64,000 nucleotides of DNA, from contig NZ_JAIUJY010000002.1 of the NCBI RefSeq assembly GCF_020166105.1, forward strand, positions 496,001 to 560,000, written 5' to 3'. The DNA is from Blastococcus sp. LR1 (lineage in GTDB: Bacteria; Actinomycetota; Actinomycetes; Mycobacteriales; Geodermatophilaceae). Positions 1 through 9,365 of the stretch are shown here, piece by piece. Every line of letters begins with the position of its first letter. Positions within the stretch are counted from its first letter, which is position 1. Under the pieces are notes generated by a model. It was not told the DNA's origin and did not search any database. It worked only from the letters and a program-made list of their open reading frames with translations. The translations under genes were made by a program, and so were the position numbers.

Positions 1-903
1 CGACTCGGTGTCGCGGTCGATCGGGATGCGCACGACGACGTCGCACTTCTCCCGGACCAGCCGCGAGAGGCCGGTGCCCTCGGCGCCGACGACGAGCGCG
101 ACCGGGTCGGCGAAGCCGTCGTACTCGTGCAGCTCGACGTCGCCGTCGCCGGCCAGGCCGACCGTCTGGAGCCCGGCGTCCTGGTAGGCGGTGAGCGCAC
201 GCGGCAGGTTCACCGCGCGGGCGACCCGCAGCCGCGCCGCCGCGCCGGCGCTGGTGCGCCAGGCCGAGGCGGTCATGCCGACCGCCCGGCGCTGCGGAAC
301 GACGACGCCGTGGGCGTCGAAGGCCGCGGCCGAGCGCACGACGGCGCCGAGGTTGCGCGGGTCGGTGACGCCGTCCATGGCGACGATCAGCGGCGCCCGG
401 CCGGAGTCGCGCGCGATCTGGAGGAAGTCGTCCGGGTGCGCGTAGTCGTAGGGCGGCACCTGCAGGCCGATGCCCTGGTGCAGCGCGCCCTGGGACATCC
501 GGTCGAACTCGCCCTTGCCGACCTCGAGCAGCGGCAGGCCGCGGTCCGCAGCCAGCCCCAGCGCCTCGGTGATCCGCTCGTCCGCGCCGGGCCGGGTGGT
601 GTCGCCGGTGACGACGTACAGCGCCGTCGCGGGGATCCGCGCGCGCAGCGCCTCGACGACGGGGTTGCGGCCGAGCAGCAGCTCCGGCTGCTCCGCGGAA
701 CGCTGACGGGCCCGCGCCCGGTCCGCGCGCTGGCGGGCCTCGTCCGCGGCGCGGCGCGCGGCGGGGTGCCCGGTGCGCTGCTCGGCGGGCGGGGTCGCGC
801 CACGTCCGGCGAGCGACCGCCGGTTCTTGCCACCAGTACCTGCGGTGGCGGTCTTCTTGCCTGCACCGTCGCTACGGCCTCGGCGTTGGCTGTTGCCGGC
901 CAT
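1..903 (-). CDS. rlmB: 23S rRNA (guanosine-2'-O)-methyltransferase RlmB, 3' end cut by window
   Basis: SpoU/TrmH-family methyltransferase that 2'-O-methylates a guanosine (G2251 in E. coli numbering) of 23S rRNA. The 301 visible codons show a basic, alanine-rich leader (about 1-70), the substrate-binding domain starting at [11 protein letters not shown] (about 76), then SPOUT motif 1 NLGAVVRSA (184-192) and motif 2 [10 protein letters not shown] (271-280). The final motif with the SLNVS-type segment lies beyond the left edge. The ATG shares one base with the cysS stop (TGATG), so the two are probably translationally coupled. The order cysS-rlmB downstream of ispDF matches other Actinobacteria. 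The family is certain; the precise target nucleotide is inferred. Confidence 0.93.
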   Translation of the reverse strand, partial: MAGNSQRRGRSDGAGKKTATAGTGGKNRRSLAGRGATPPAEQRTGHPAARRAADEARQRADRARARQRSAEQPELLLGRNPVVEALRARIPATALYVVTGDTTRPGADERITEALGLAADRGLPLLEVGKGEFDRMSQGALHQGIGLQVPPYDYAHPDDFLQIARDSGRAPLIVAMDGVTDPRNLGAVVRSAAAFDAHGVVVPQRRAVGMTASAWRTSAGAAARLRVARAVNLPRALTAYQDAGLQTVGLAGDGDVELHEYDGFADPVALVVGAEGTGLSRLVREKCDVVVRIPIDRDTES

Positions 904-2306
904 CAGCGGCTCAGCTCCCATCGGGTTCCTTGCGGGGTGTCCTCGACCGAGAGGCCGAGGGCGGCGAGCTGGTCGCGGATCGCGTCCGCCGCCGCGAAGT
1001 CCTTGCGTGCACGGGCCGCCCGGCGCTGCTCGAGAGCGAGCGCCACCAGCCCGTCGGTGGCCTGCGCCAGCCGGTCGTCCGTTCCGCCCGCGCTGACCCA
1101 CTGCGGGTCGAGCGGGTCGAGGCCCAGGACGCCGAGCATCGCGCGCACCGAGCCGAGCGCGGCCCCGATCGCGGCGTCGTCGCCGTCGGCCAGGGCGGTG
1201 TTGCCCTGCCGGACCGCCTCGTGGACCGCGGCGATCGCGGCCGGGGTGCTCAGGTCGTCGTCGAGCGCCGCGCGGAACTCGGCAGGCAGCTCGCCCTCCA
1301 CCTGCGACCCCACGCGCTCGACGGCGCGCTTCACGAACGACTCGATCCGGCGGTAGGCCTGCCCGGCCTCCTCCAGCGCGGCGTCGGTGAACTCGATCGT
1401 CGAGCGGTAGTGCGGGGCGACGAGGTAGTAGCGGAGCTCGACCGGGCGGACCCGCTGGACCACCTCGTCGACCAGCGCGGTGTTGCCCATCGACTTGCTC
1501 ATCTTCTCGCCGCCGAGAGTCACCCAGCCGTTGTGCATCCAGTACGAGGCGAAGTCCTGGCCGGCGGCCCGGGACTGGGCCTGCTCGTTCTCGTGGTGCG
1601 GGAAGCGCAGGTCCAGGCCGCCGCCGTGGATGTCGAAGGCGTCGCCGAGGTAGCGCCCGGCCATGGCCGAGCACTCCAGGTGCCAGCCGGGGCGGCCGCG
1701 ACCCCACGGGGTCGGCCAGGACGCCGTCTCCGGCTCGCCCGGCTTGCTGCCCTTCCAGAGGGCGAAGTCACGGGGGTCGCGCTTGCGGTCGTCGGTGTCG
1801 GTGTCGGCCGCCGGCTCCAGGTTCTCCAGCCGCTGACCGGTGAGCGCCCCGTACTCGGGGAAGGAGCGCACGTCGAAGTAGACGTCGCCGTCGACGGCGT
1901 AGGCGTGGCCGCGCTCGATCAGCCGCTCCATGAGCTCGACCATCTCGGGGACGTGCCCGGTGGCCCGCGGCTCGTAGGTCGGCGGCAGGATGCCGAGCAC
2001 GTCGTAGGCGCGGGTGCAGGCCCGCTCGTTCTCGTACGCCCAGGCCCACCACGGCACGTCGTGCTCGGCGGCCTTGGTCAGGATCTTGTCGTCGATGTCG
2101 GTGACGTTCCGGACGTAGATGACCTCGAGCCCGCTCGCGGCCAGCCAGCGGCGCAGCACGTCGAAGGAGACGGCGGCCCGGATGTGGCCCACGTGCGGCC
2201 GGCCCTGCACGGTGAGACCGCAGACGTAGACCGACGCGTGACCGGCACGCAGGGGCGTGAAGTCGCGGACCGCGCGGGCGGCCGTGTCGTACAGGCGGAG
2301 GCTCAC
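903..2306 (-). CDS. cysS: cysteinyl-tRNA synthetase
   Basis: Class I aminoacyl-tRNA synthetase charging tRNA-Cys, 467 aa, the usual length. The HIGH motif is HVGH at 38-41, the KMSKS motif is at 268-272, and the zinc ligands are Cys29, Cys212 and the His-His-Glu-Asn segment near 237-240. The segment [12 protein letters not shown] (64-75) is typical of CysS. The related mycothiol ligase MshC is shorter and carries a different segment after the first Cys, so it is excluded. The start is GTG, 10 bases after the ispF stop. There is no good ribosome-binding site, but a TAGACT hexamer lies 7 bases upstream, so a leaderless transcript is possible besides readthrough from ispDF. Confidence 0.96.
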   Translation of the reverse strand: MSLRLYDTAARAVRDFTPLRAGHASVYVCGLTVQGRPHVGHIRAAVSFDVLRRWLAASGLEVIYVRNVTDIDDKILTKAAEHDVPWWAWAYENERACTRAYDVLGILPPTYEPRATGHVPEMVELMERLIERGHAYAVDGDVYFDVRSFPEYGALTGQRLENLEPAADTDTDDRKRDPRDFALWKGSKPGEPETASWPTPWGRGRPGWHLECSAMAGRYLGDAFDIHGGGLDLRFPHHENEQAQSRAAGQDFASYWMHNGWVTLGGEKMSKSMGNTALVDEVVQRVRPVELRYYLVAPHYRSTIEFTDAALEEAGQAYRRIESFVKRAVERVGSQVEGELPAEFRAALDDDLSTPAAIAAVHEAVRQGNTALADGDDAAIGAALGSVRAMLGVLGLDPLDPQWVSAGGTDDRLAQATDGLVALALEQRRAARARKDFAAADAIRDQLAALGLSVEDTPQGTRWELSR

Positions 2307-2313
2307 TGCCGGG

Positions 2314-2319
2314 AGTCTA
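2314..2319 (-). promoter_or_regulatory. candidate -10 element for leaderless cysS transcript
   Basis: TAGACT read on the minus strand, followed by 7 bases and the GTG of cysS. Its first three bases are the ispF stop codon TAG. The spacing matches other leaderless starts in this window. No clear -35 is visible. Confidence 0.45.
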
Positions 2320-2844
2320 CGGAGCTTCTCGGCCCTCTCCTACCGCCGGAGCGGCATCCTCCCCCGTCCGGACCACCAGCGCGGTGGCCACGGCGGCCCG
2401 CCCCTCCCCGCGACCGGTGAGGCCGAGGCCGTCGGTCGTGGTGGCGGTCACGCTCACCGGGGCGCCCAGCGCAGCGGCCAGCACCGCCTCCGCCTCCCCC
2501 CGACGAGGGCCGAGCTTGGGGGTCGTGGCGATCAGCTGGACCGACACGTTGCCCACGCGCCAGCCGCCCGCGTCGAGCACGTCGCGGACGTGCACCAGGA
2601 CGTCGGCGCCACGGGCGCCGGCCCAGCGCGGATCGTCGGTGCCGAGCAGCCCGCCGATGTCGCCCAGTCCCGCCGCGGAGAGCACCGCGTCGGTGATCGC
2701 GTGGGCGACGACGTCGCCGTCGGAGTGCCCGGCGCAGCCGTCGACGCCCGGCCACTCCAGCCCGGCGAGCCAGCAGGGGCGGCCGCTCTCGATCGGGTGG
2801 ACGTCGGTGCCGACGCCGACCCGGGGCAGTTCGGGGGTGGTCAC
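2317..2844 (-). CDS. ispF: 2-C-methyl-D-erythritol 2,4-cyclodiphosphate synthase
   Basis: Fifth enzyme of the MEP isoprenoid pathway, cyclising CDP-methylerythritol phosphate to MEcPP. 175 aa from a GTG whose last bases overlap the ispD stop (GTGA overlap). Metal ligands Asp14, His16 and His48 sit in the expected DVH and [10 protein letters not shown] motifs. The C-terminal [14 protein letters not shown] segment is the family signature. It is a standalone IspF, not an IspDF fusion, but the 4-base overlap with ispD suggests coupled translation of consecutive pathway enzymes (IspE is not in the window). Confidence 0.97.
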   Translation of the reverse strand: MTTPELPRVGVGTDVHPIESGRPCWLAGLEWPGVDGCAGHSDGDVVAHAITDAVLSAAGLGDIGGLLGTDDPRWAGARGADVLVHVRDVLDAGGWRVGNVSVQLIATTPKLGPRRGEAEAVLAAALGAPVSVTATTTDGLGLTGRGEGRAAVATALVVRTGEDAAPAVGEGREAP

Positions 2845-3518
2845 CGGGGAACCGTGCCATCGAGGCCGACGGCGAGCTCGGCCAGGGTCAGGTCGTGCGG
2901 AACGGTGATCTTCGCCGACCGCTCGTCTCCGGCGACCGTCTCCACCCGGATCCCGGCGGCGCGCACGACGGCGGCGTCGTCGGTGAGCTCGGCACCCTCG
3001 GGCAGCGCTGCATAGGCCGCGACGAGCGTCGCCCGGTCGAAGCCCTGCGGCGTCTGCACGCGGCGCAGCGGCGCGCGGGGTACCGCCTCGACGACGGCGC
3101 CGTCGTCGTCCACCAGGACCGTCGTGTCGACGACGGGGAGGACGGGCACCACGGCCTCGGCGCCGCCCTCCAGAGCGGCCAGGACCCGGGCGACGACCTC
3201 GGGCGGGGTGAGCGGACGCGCGGCGTCGTGCACCAGGACCGCATCGGCGTCGGGCACGGCCGCAAGCCCCGCGCGGACGGACGCGGTACGGGTCGCACCG
3301 CCGTCGACCATCCGGACGGCGGCCGGCAGGACGGCGGCGAAGGCCTCCCGCTCGGCGGCCGGCACCGTCACCACGACCTCGGCGACACCTCCGGCCAGCA
3401 GCCCCTCGACGGCCCACACCACGAGGGGGCGGCCGGCGAGCGGGACGAGCGCCTTCGGGCGGTCGGCCCCCAGACGCGAACCGCTCCCGGCCGCTGCGAC
3501 GATCGCGACAGCGTGCAC
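2841..3518 (-). CDS. ispD: 2-C-methyl-D-erythritol 4-phosphate cytidylyltransferase
   Basis: Transfers CMP from CTP to methylerythritol phosphate in the MEP pathway. 225 aa starting at GTG 3518; the frame is open further upstream, but homology begins at [17 protein letters not shown]. The nucleotidyltransferase signature has Arg15 and Lys22 in the [12 protein letters not shown] stretch. VLVHDAARP and TPQGF are the other conserved family segments. It lies 38 bases after carD and overlaps ispF by 4 bases. The carD-ispD-ispF-cysS-rlmB order is conserved in Actinobacteria, so the isoprenoid genes probably share the carD transcript. Confidence 0.96.
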   Translation of the reverse strand: MHAVAIVAAAGSGSRLGADRPKALVPLAGRPLVVWAVEGLLAGGVAEVVVTVPAAEREAFAAVLPAAVRMVDGGATRTASVRAGLAAVPDADAVLVHDAARPLTPPEVVARVLAALEGGAEAVVPVLPVVDTTVLVDDDGAVVEAVPRAPLRRVQTPQGFDRATLVAAYAALPEGAELTDDAAVVRAAGIRVETVAGDERSAKITVPHDLTLAELAVGLDGTVPR

Positions 3519-3556
3519 GGGAGCGGTTCGAATGGTTCCGGGGTGGGGCGGAGTGC

Positions 3557-4039
3557 TCAGCTGGCGAGGACCTCGTCGAGCAGGATCTCGGCCTTGTCCT
3601 CGTTGGTGCCCTCGGCGAGCGCGAGCTCGCTGACCAGGATCTGGCGAGCCTTCGAGAGCATGCGCTTCTCGCCGGCGGACAGTCCGCGGTCCTTGTCGCG
3701 ACGCCACAGGTCGCGGACGACCTCGGCCACCTTGTTCACGTCGCCGGAGGCCAGCTTCTCGAGGTTGGCCTTGTAGCGGCGCGACCAGTTGGTCGGCTCC
3801 TCGGTGTGCGGAGCGCGCAGGACCTCGAAGACCTTGTCCAGGCCCTCCTGTCCGACGACGTCACGCACGCCGACGATCTCTGCGTTGTCGGCCGGCACGC
3901 GCACGGTCAGGTCGCCCTGGGCGACCTTCAGCACGAGGTAGGCCTTCTGCTCGCCCTTGATGGTGCGCTGCTCGATCGCCTCGATCAGTGCGGCACCGTG
4001 ATGCGGATAGACGACGGTCTCGCCGACAGTGAAGCCCAT
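3557..4039 (-). CDS. carD: CarD-family RNA polymerase-binding regulator
   Basis: Global regulator that binds the RNA polymerase beta subunit through its N-terminal Tudor-like domain and stabilises open promoter complexes. 160 aa, close to the [13 protein letters not shown] length. The N-terminal domain (about 1-55) begins [21 protein letters not shown]; the C-terminal helical DNA-binding part contains the [14 protein letters not shown] segment with the conserved tryptophan that supports the transcription bubble. A purine-rich GAAAGGGG lies about 9 bases before the ATG. It leads the ispD-ispF-cysS-rlmB run and is divergent from the UbiA gene. CarD matters for weak-consensus [15 protein letters not shown] promoters such as those proposed here. 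Confidence 0.96.
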   Translation of the reverse strand: MGFTVGETVVYPHHGAALIEAIEQRTIKGEQKAYLVLKVAQGDLTVRVPADNAEIVGVRDVVGQEGLDKVFEVLRAPHTEEPTNWSRRYKANLEKLASGDVNKVAEVVRDLWRRDKDRGLSAGEKRMLSKARQILVSELALAEGTNEDKAEILLDEVLAS

Positions 4040-4160
4040 GTGAATGTGACCCCTTTCGCTCTCTCTAGGTTAGCACGGCAGACTGGGCAACGGATCCGGT
4101 CCGGGCCGTAAATCTGCAGGTCAGAGCCTTGATGCATTGCTCTCAGGGGGTTGACAGAGC

Positions 4161-5018
4161 GTGATTGATGTGCCTCCGGAGGCCGCTCGGCCCTCGTCGC
4201 TGCTCCGCGCGCTGGCCCTCGCCACCCACCCGGGGCCGGCCGTCGCGGTGACCACCGTCGCGACCCTGCTGGCCGTCGCCTCGGGCACACCGACGGGCCG
4301 CACCGCACTGGTCTGCGCGGCCGTACTCGCAGGTCAGGCGTCCATCGGCTGGAGCAACGACTGGCTGGACGCCGATCGGGACCGCGCCGTCGCCAGGTCG
4401 GACAAGCCGGTGGTCCAGGGCGCCGTGAGCCCCTCGGCGCTGCGCGGAGCCGCGCTCGGGTCGGCGGCCCTGGCGGTCGTCCTCTCCCTGCTCCTCGGTC
4501 TCGTCCCCGGACTGCTCCTCCTGCTCCTCGTGGCCAGCGGATGGGCCTACAACGCCGGGCTCAAGCGCACGATCTGGTCAGGCGCGGGCTACGTGGTCGG
4601 CTTCGGGGCCCTCCCCGCGGGCGTCGTCGCCGCCGCTCCCGGCGACGCCGCGGCCCCCTGGTGGCTGGTCGCCGCGGGGGCCGCACTGGGCGGCGCAGCG
4701 CACCTCGCGAACGTCGCGCCCGACCTGGAGGACGACCTCGCCACCGGCGTCCGCGGGCTGCCACACCGGCTCGGCGCCGGCGTCTCCGCGGTGTCCGGCG
4801 CGGTGCTCCTGGCAGCGGCCTCCCTAGTGCTGGTCCTGGGCCCGGCCGGTCCCCCCACGGCCAGCGGGTGGGCAGCGCTGGCGCTGGCCGTCCCGGCGGC
4901 CGTCGTCGCGGGCCTCGCGGGCCGCCCCGGCTACCGCCGGCTGGCCTTCCCCGCCGTGATGCTGCTGACGGTGCTGGATGTCGTGCTGCTGCTCGCCGGG
5001 GGCTCCGCCCTCTCCTGA
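4161..5018 (+). CDS. UbiA-family prenyltransferase
   Basis: Integral membrane enzyme that transfers a prenyl group from a prenyl diphosphate to an aromatic or other acceptor; the acceptor cannot be told from sequence. 285 aa, with hydrophobic segments covering most of the chain. Both Asp-rich Mg-diphosphate motifs are present: NDWLDADRD at 66-74 and APDLEDD around 186-192. The first is followed by SDKPVVQG, typical of the family. The start is GTG with a G-run (4146-4150) about ten bases ahead; a second GTG follows at 4170. It is divergent from carD and its neighbours do not reveal a pathway. Menaquinone-type or C50 carotenoid enzymes are possible relatives, but neither is supported here. Confidence 0.85.
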   Translation: MIDVPPEAARPSSLLRALALATHPGPAVAVTTVATLLAVASGTPTGRTALVCAAVLAGQASIGWSNDWLDADRDRAVARSDKPVVQGAVSPSALRGAALGSAALAVVLSLLLGLVPGLLLLLLVASGWAYNAGLKRTIWSGAGYVVGFGALPAGVVAAAPGDAAAPWWLVAAGAALGGAAHLANVAPDLEDDLATGVRGLPHRLGAGVSAVSGAVLLAAASLVLVLGPAGPPTASGWAALALAVPAAVVAGLAGRPGYRRLAFPAVMLLTVLDVVLLLAGGSALS

Positions 5019-5085
5019 GGCGGGCTCCCGGCCGCGGCGCGCGACCTGTCGCCGCTCCCTGCGGGCGGCCCGGGCGGGCGACCGA

Positions 5086-5091
5086 TACGCT
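5086..5091 (+). promoter_or_regulatory. candidate -10 element for LpqE-like gene
   Basis: TACGCT in the context GATACGCTCGG. It predicts a transcript start near 5098 and a leader of about 55 bases that contains the ribosome-binding site GGAGG before GTG 5154. Confidence 0.4.
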
Positions 5092-5153
5092 CGGGCCGTC
5101 TCCGCGCCACCGATCCCCGGTGGCCGGCACGGTCCTGCTGGAGGTCGACAGCT

Positions 5154-5918
5154 GTGAACCGCGCTCTGCGCGCCGCCACCATGGGCGTTCTGCTCCTCTC
5201 CCCCATCGCGCTCTCCGCGTGCAGCGCGGGGCAGGTCACGCAGACCGCCACCCAGGAGCGCGACAAGGTCGGGGCCCTGGCGGCCGTCGGCGACATCACC
5301 CTCCGGAAGGCGAACCTCGAGCACCCGGGCGACGGCGGCTACGCGGCCGGCGACGACGCCGTGCTGGTGCTGGCCATCGCCAACGGCAGCGACGAGGCCG
5401 ACACCCTGACCGAGGTCTCCGGCGAGGGCTTCGACGAGGCGGTCATCAGCACCTCCGGTGCGGCTGCCCCGTCCGTCAGCAGCGTCCCGGGCGCCTCCAC
5501 CGCGCCGGCCGCCCCCACCACGGACGCCGGCGCCGCGGCCACCGACACCGCGACCCCGCCGGCGGCGACCCAGACCGTTCCTCCCGTGGCGTCCACGACC
5601 GCGGCGGCACCGACCGAGCTGGAGATCCCGGCGCGCTCCACCGTCTTCATCGGCGAGGACGGCGCCCCGACCATCACGCTGACTGGCCTGGACGAGGCGC
5701 TCACCACCGGTCGGTTCGTGGAGCTCACCTTCACCTTCGAGAACGCCGGCGAAGTGACGATGCTGGTTCCCGTCGGCACCCCGGCCGATGTGGTGGAGCG
5801 CGGCGAGGCGTTCGACTTCCACCACGAGGAAGAGGCCCACGGCGGCGAAGCCGGTGGCGAGGGCGAGCACAGCAGCGAGGAGAGCGAAGAAGGCGCGCAA
5901 CGCGAGGGCGGCGAGTGA
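5154..5918 (+). CDS. LpqE-like secreted lipoprotein
   Basis: Predicted lipoprotein of 254 aa. An N-terminal hydrophobic stretch is followed by the lipobox LSAC (Cys at about 23), so it should be anchored outside the membrane. The N-terminal half (VGDITLRKANL, AVLVLAIANGSDEADTLTEVS) and the PTELEIPARSTVFIG segment have the look of the PCuAC/copper-chaperone-like beta fold seen in [13 protein letters not shown] LpqE. A Ala/Thr/Pro linker (about 105-160) interrupts it. The C-terminal 40 residues are rich in Glu, Gly and His (FDFHHEEEAHGGE) and could bind metal. It lies directly before radA, as LpqE does in M. tuberculosis. The start is GTG with GGAGG upstream. Metal binding is inferred only. Confidence 0.8.
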   Translation: MNRALRAATMGVLLLSPIALSACSAGQVTQTATQERDKVGALAAVGDITLRKANLEHPGDGGYAAGDDAVLVLAIANGSDEADTLTEVSGEGFDEAVISTSGAAAPSVSSVPGASTAPAAPTTDAGAAATDTATPPAATQTVPPVASTTAAAPTELEIPARSTVFIGEDGAPTITLTGLDEALTTGRFVELTFTFENAGEVTMLVPVGTPADVVERGEAFDFHHEEEAHGGEAGGEGEHSSEESEEGAQREGGE

Positions 5919-5951
5919 CCTCCCGCTGAACCGCCAGACCTGAGTTCCGCC

Positions 5952-5982
5952 CGACGGCGGCCCCGATCCGGGGCCGCCGTCG
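5952..5982 (+). terminator. hairpin terminator after LpqE-like gene
   Basis: Perfect 14-bp arms (CGACGGCGGCCCCG and its complement) around a 3-base loop, starting 33 bases after the stop and followed by GCGCGTTTCCCCC. Only a short T-run, as is usual in high-GC genomes. Confidence 0.75.
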
Positions 5983-6015
5983 CGCGTTTCCCCCGGTTCT
6001 GTCGGTGGTCGCGGT

Positions 6016-6021
6016 TAGCGT
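6016..6021 (+). promoter_or_regulatory. -10 element for leaderless radA
   Basis: TAGCGT followed by 7 bases and GTG 6029. The spacing puts the transcript start at or next to the start codon and argues against the earlier in-frame GTG at 6005, which lies upstream of the -10. Confidence 0.6.
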
Positions 6022-6028
6022 CGACACC

Positions 6029-7396
6029 GTGCCGCCCGCAGGAGTCAAGTCAGCCCGCCCCGCCCACCGCTGCACCGAGTGCGGGTACGCCTCGGCGAAG
6101 TGGGTCGGGCGCTGCCCGGAGTGCCAGGCCTGGGGCACGCTGCAGGAGACCGGAGCCCCGACGACGGGGCTGCGGGCGGTGTCGGCGGGAAAGGTCTCCT
6201 CCCCCGCCCTGCCGATCGCACAGGTGGAGCTCGCCGGCGCCCGCGCCGTCCCCACCGGCATCGCGGAGTTCGACCGCGTGCTCGGCGGAGGGCTGGTGCC
6301 GGGCGCGGTCCTGCTGGTCGCGGGCGAGCCGGGCGTGGGGAAGTCGACCCTGCTGCTCGAGGTGGCCCAGCGGGTCGCGGCCAGCAACGGGCCGGCCCTC
6401 GTGGTCTCCGGCGAGGAATCGGCCGGGCAGGTGCGACTGCGCGCCGAGCGCATCGGCGCCCTGCACGACCAGCTCTACCTGGCCGCGGAGACCGAGCTGT
6501 CGGCCGTGCTCGCGCACGTCGAGGCGGTCAAGCCGACGCTGCTGGTGCTCGACAGCGTGCAGACGGTCCGCTCCCCCGCGGCCGAGGGAACCGACGGCGG
6601 ATCCACCCAGGTGCGCGCCGTCGCCTCGGCGCTGACCGGCGTCGCCAAGAGCCGCGGGATGACGACGATCCTGGTCGGGCACGTGACCAAGGACGGCGCG
6701 ATCGCCGGCCCCCGCACCCTCGAGCACCTCGTCGACGTCGTCATCTCCTTCGACGGCGAGCGCCACTCCACTTTGCGCATGGTGCGGGCCACGAAGAACC
6801 GGTTCGGCCCCGCCGACGAGATCGGCTGCTTCGAGATCGGCGACCGCGGCGTGGTCGGCGTCCCCGACCCCTCCGCGCTGTTCGTCTCCCGGCGGACCGA
6901 CCCGGTTCCGGGCAGCTGCGTCACCGTCACGCTGGAGGGCAGCCGTCCGCTGCTGGCCGAGGTGCAGGCGCTGGTCGCCAGCTCCGGGGGCGGCGGCTCC
7001 CCGCGCCGGGCCGTGAGTGGCCTGGACAGCCAGCGGGTCGCCATGGTCAACGCCGTCGTGGAGCGCCGTGGCGGGGTGAAGCTCGCCGATGCCGACGTCT
7101 TCGCCGCCTCCGTCGGCGGCGTGCGGATCGCCGAGCCGGCCGCCGACCTCGCCCTCGCCCTCGCCATCGCCTCGGCGTCGAAGGACCACCCGCTGCCCCC
7201 CGGCATGGTCGCCCTCGGCGAGGTGGGCCTCTCCGGTGAGATCCGGCGGGTCGGCGGGACCGGCCGTCGGCTGGCCGAGGCGGCCCGCCAGGGCTACCGC
7301 ACCGCGTTCGTCCCGCCCGACGCCGGATCGGCTCCGGCCGGGATGCGGCTGATCGAGGTGCCCGACCTGGGGGCCGCCTTCCACCGCCTGTTCTGA
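6029..7396 (+). CDS. radA: DNA repair protein RadA (Sms)
   Basis: RecA-like ATPase that promotes branch migration of recombination intermediates. 455 aa. It has an N-terminal C4 zinc finger (Cys15, 18, 29, 32), Walker A GEPGVGKS near 100-107, the RadA-specific KNRFG motif at 256-260, and a C-terminal Lon-protease-like domain (from about 330; GGVKLADADVF, LALALAIAS, ALGEVGLSGEIR). Start chosen at GTG 6029 because the TAGCGT -10 element lies 7 bases upstream; GTG 6005 would add eight unconserved residues. It is followed 113 bases later by disA, a neighbour pair kept in many bacteria. Confidence 0.96.
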   Translation: MPPAGVKSARPAHRCTECGYASAKWVGRCPECQAWGTLQETGAPTTGLRAVSAGKVSSPALPIAQVELAGARAVPTGIAEFDRVLGGGLVPGAVLLVAGEPGVGKSTLLLEVAQRVAASNGPALVVSGEESAGQVRLRAERIGALHDQLYLAAETELSAVLAHVEAVKPTLLVLDSVQTVRSPAAEGTDGGSTQVRAVASALTGVAKSRGMTTILVGHVTKDGAIAGPRTLEHLVDVVISFDGERHSTLRMVRATKNRFGPADEIGCFEIGDRGVVGVPDPSALFVSRRTDPVPGSCVTVTLEGSRPLLAEVQALVASSGGGGSPRRAVSGLDSQRVAMVNAVVERRGGVKLADADVFAASVGGVRIAEPAADLALALAIASASKDHPLPPGMVALGEVGLSGEIRRVGGTGRRLAEAARQGYRTAFVPPDAGSAPAGMRLIEVPDLGAAFHRLF

Positions 7397-7469
7397 GTCC
7401 GTAGGGTCTCGCAACAGGGCGGAGGCGCACGACCGCACCCGAGGCGATCCGGCCCCGCCTCCGGGCACG

Positions 7470-7475
7470 TAGACT
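7470..7475 (+). promoter_or_regulatory. candidate -10 element for disA
   Basis: TAGACT in GCACGTAGACTCAG. It predicts a start near 7482 and a leader of roughly 28 bases with AGGAG five bases before GTG 7510, so disA could be expressed independently of radA. Confidence 0.4.
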
Positions 7476-7509
7476 CAGCCGCCGCACCACTCGACCGTCA
7501 GGAGCGCTC

Positions 7510-8595
7510 GTGCCCGCCGCCGTGGACCCCGAGATCGCCCTGCGCGAGCTCCTCGGTCGCATCGCCCCTGGCACCGCCCTGCGCGACGGGCTGGAGCGCA
7601 TCCTCGCCGGCCGCACCGGCGCGCTGATCGTGCTCGGCTACGACCGCGTCGTGGAGTCGATCTGCACCGGCGGCTTCGCCCTGGACGTCGCCCTGTCCGC
7701 CACCCGCCTCCGCGAGCTGGCCAAGATGGACGGTGCGGTGATCGTCTCCTACGACGGCACCCGGATCGTGCGGGCCGGCGTCCACCTGATGCCCGACCCG
7801 ACGGTCCCCACCGAGGAGTCCGGCACCCGGCACCGCACCGCCGAGCGGGTGGCGATCCAGTCCGGCTTCCCCGTGATCTCGGTCAGCCAGTCGATGCACA
7901 TCATCAGCGTCTACGTGGCCGGGCGGCGCTACACGCTCGAGCACCCCACCACGATCCTCGCCCGCGCCAACCAGGCCCTCGCGGCGCTGGAGCGCTACAA
8001 GCTCCGCCTCGACGAGGTGGCCAGCACCCTGTCGGCACTGGAGATCGAGGACCTCGTCACCGTCCGCGACGCCATGAGCGTCAGCCAGCGGCTGGAGATG
8101 GTCCGCCGCATCGCCGACGAGATCGAGGGCTTCGTCGTCGAGCTCGGCACCGACGGCCGGCTGCTCGCCCTGCAGCTGGACGAGATGCTGGCCGGGGTCG
8201 AGGAGGACCGCGGGCTGCTGGTCCGCGACTACCTGCCCTCGGGAGGCCGCCGGCCGCGCACGATCGACCAGGTCCTCACCGACCTGCGCGCGCTGAGCGC
8301 CACCGAACTGCTCGACCTCTCCGCCGTCGCCCGGTGCTACGGGCTGCCGACGTCGCCGGACGCCCTGGACTCCCCCGTCAGCCCCCGGGGCTACCGGCTG
8401 CTGGCCCGGGTGCCCCGGCTGCCCGCCGGGATCATCGACCGGCTGGTCGACCACTTCGGAGGGCTGCAGAAGCTCCTGGCCGCGACCATCGAGGACCTGC
8501 TCGCCGTCGAGGGCGTCGGCGAGGCCCGGGCCCGCGGCATCCGCGAGGGCCTCTCCCGGCTCGCCGAGACGTCGATCCTCGACCGCTACAGCTGA
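7510..8595 (+). CDS. disA: DNA integrity scanning diadenylate cyclase DisA
   Basis: Makes cyclic di-AMP from two ATP and scans DNA for branched structures. 361 aa. The N-terminal DAC domain carries both catalytic motifs, DGA at 74-76 and GTRHRTAER with RHR at 107-109. A helical middle region follows (about 150-290), and the C-terminal helix-hairpin-helix region includes [22 protein letters not shown]. The start is GTG preceded by AGGAG. RadA is known to bind and inhibit DisA in B. subtilis and mycobacteria, so the radA-disA pairing fits one regulatory unit. I see no c-di-AMP riboswitch elsewhere in the window. Confidence 0.97.
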   Translation: MPAAVDPEIALRELLGRIAPGTALRDGLERILAGRTGALIVLGYDRVVESICTGGFALDVALSATRLRELAKMDGAVIVSYDGTRIVRAGVHLMPDPTVPTEESGTRHRTAERVAIQSGFPVISVSQSMHIISVYVAGRRYTLEHPTTILARANQALAALERYKLRLDEVASTLSALEIEDLVTVRDAMSVSQRLEMVRRIADEIEGFVVELGTDGRLLALQLDEMLAGVEEDRGLLVRDYLPSGGRRPRTIDQVLTDLRALSATELLDLSAVARCYGLPTSPDALDSPVSPRGYRLLARVPRLPAGIIDRLVDHFGGLQKLLAATIEDLLAVEGVGEARARGIREGLSRLAETSILDRYS

Positions 8596-8598
8596 GGA

Positions 8599-9294
8599 CT
8601 ACTGCAGGATGAGGGGCGCGTCGCCGGAGACCTTGGTGTCCAGCCGGCCACGCAGCGCGTAGGCACCGGGTGCCGGGGCGCCACGCGGCGCGGTGCACGA
8701 GGGCTCGCTGGTCAGGCCGCCCCAGATGATCGGGAACACGACGATCTCGCCGGGCGCCAGGGTGCGGAGCTCGTCGCTGCTCTCGGGGAAGCAGTCGTTG
8801 CTGCCCCAGATCCGGCCGCCGGCGGCGTCGACCAGCACGAGCTCCTGCAGCTCCTTGTCCAGCGCCCGGACGCACGGGACCGTCGCCCGGTTGCCGACGA
8901 TCAGCTCGAAGATCGGCTTGCTGCCCACGGCCGCCTGACCGGGCGTCCGCACGTCGAGGAGCAGCAGCTCGTCCAGGCACGGCCCACCGGCCTGCTGGGC
9001 CGGCGCCGCAGGGGCGCTGGGAGGCGCCACGGGCTCGCTGGGCGGTGCGACGGGCTCGCTGGGGGCCTCCGGGGTCCGCACGGCAGCGACGGAGGGCACC
9101 ACGCGATCCAGAGCGGGCAGCTCGGCGGGCCGGGCGGAGGTCGGAGCGGCCGCGCCGCCGCCCCCGGCCCGCCGGTCCAGCAGCGCCACGGCGCCCCAGG
9201 CCAGCCCACCGACCACGGCCAGGACCAGCACCAGGACCAGCACGCGCCGCCGCCAGTAGACGGCTGCGCGCAGCGGGCCCACGGGGTGCAACAC
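8599..9294 (-). CDS. single-pass membrane protein, Rv3587c-like position
   Basis: Unrecognised function. 231 aa: a short basic cytoplasmic tail, one transmembrane helix (about 18-39), and a Pro/Ala linker (about 45-95) with an imperfectly repeated SEPVAPP unit. An extracytoplasmic domain of about 125 residues has four cysteines (GGPCLDE, TVPCVRA, SNDCFPE, EPSCTAP) that could form two disulfides. Segments such as ELIVGNRATVPCVRAL and LAPGEIVVFPIIWGG resemble a beta-sandwich of the DUF4232 kind, which is only a guess. The start is GTG 9294, chosen because TACCGT lies 7 bases upstream. It converges on disA with a 3-base gap and is divergent from mutY, as in M. tuberculosis. Confidence 0.8.
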   Translation of the reverse strand: MLHPVGPLRAAVYWRRRVLVLVLVLAVVGGLAWGAVALLDRRAGGGGAAAPTSARPAELPALDRVVPSVAAVRTPEAPSEPVAPPSEPVAPPSAPAAPAQQAGGPCLDELLLLDVRTPGQAAVGSKPIFELIVGNRATVPCVRALDKELQELVLVDAAGGRIWGSNDCFPESSDELRTLAPGEIVVFPIIWGGLTSEPSCTAPRGAPAPGAYALRGRLDTKVSGDAPLILQ

Positions 9295-9301
9295 GCCCGG
9301 A

Positions 9302-9307
9302 ACGGTA
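9302..9307 (-). promoter_or_regulatory. -10 element for leaderless membrane-protein gene
   Basis: TACCGT (minus strand) in GATTACCGTTCC, 7 bases before GTG 9294. It decides the start: the frame is open up to GTG 9360, but those 22 residues would lie upstream of the promoter. Confidence 0.55.
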
Positions 9308-9365
9308 ATCGGCGGCGTCGGCCCCGTCCCCCTCGGCGCGCCGCACCGGCCGAACGGCACACTGG

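Noticed and set aside
903..2306. MshC (mycothiol ligase) instead of CysS
   Set aside because: Length, the KMSKS position and TDIDDKI fit CysS; MshC has a shorter C-terminus and a different N-terminal motif.
4151..4156. TTGACA as a -35 box for the UbiA-family gene
   Set aside because: It lies only five bases before the chosen start codon and no -10 hexamer follows at 16-19 bases; a transcript from it would start inside the gene.
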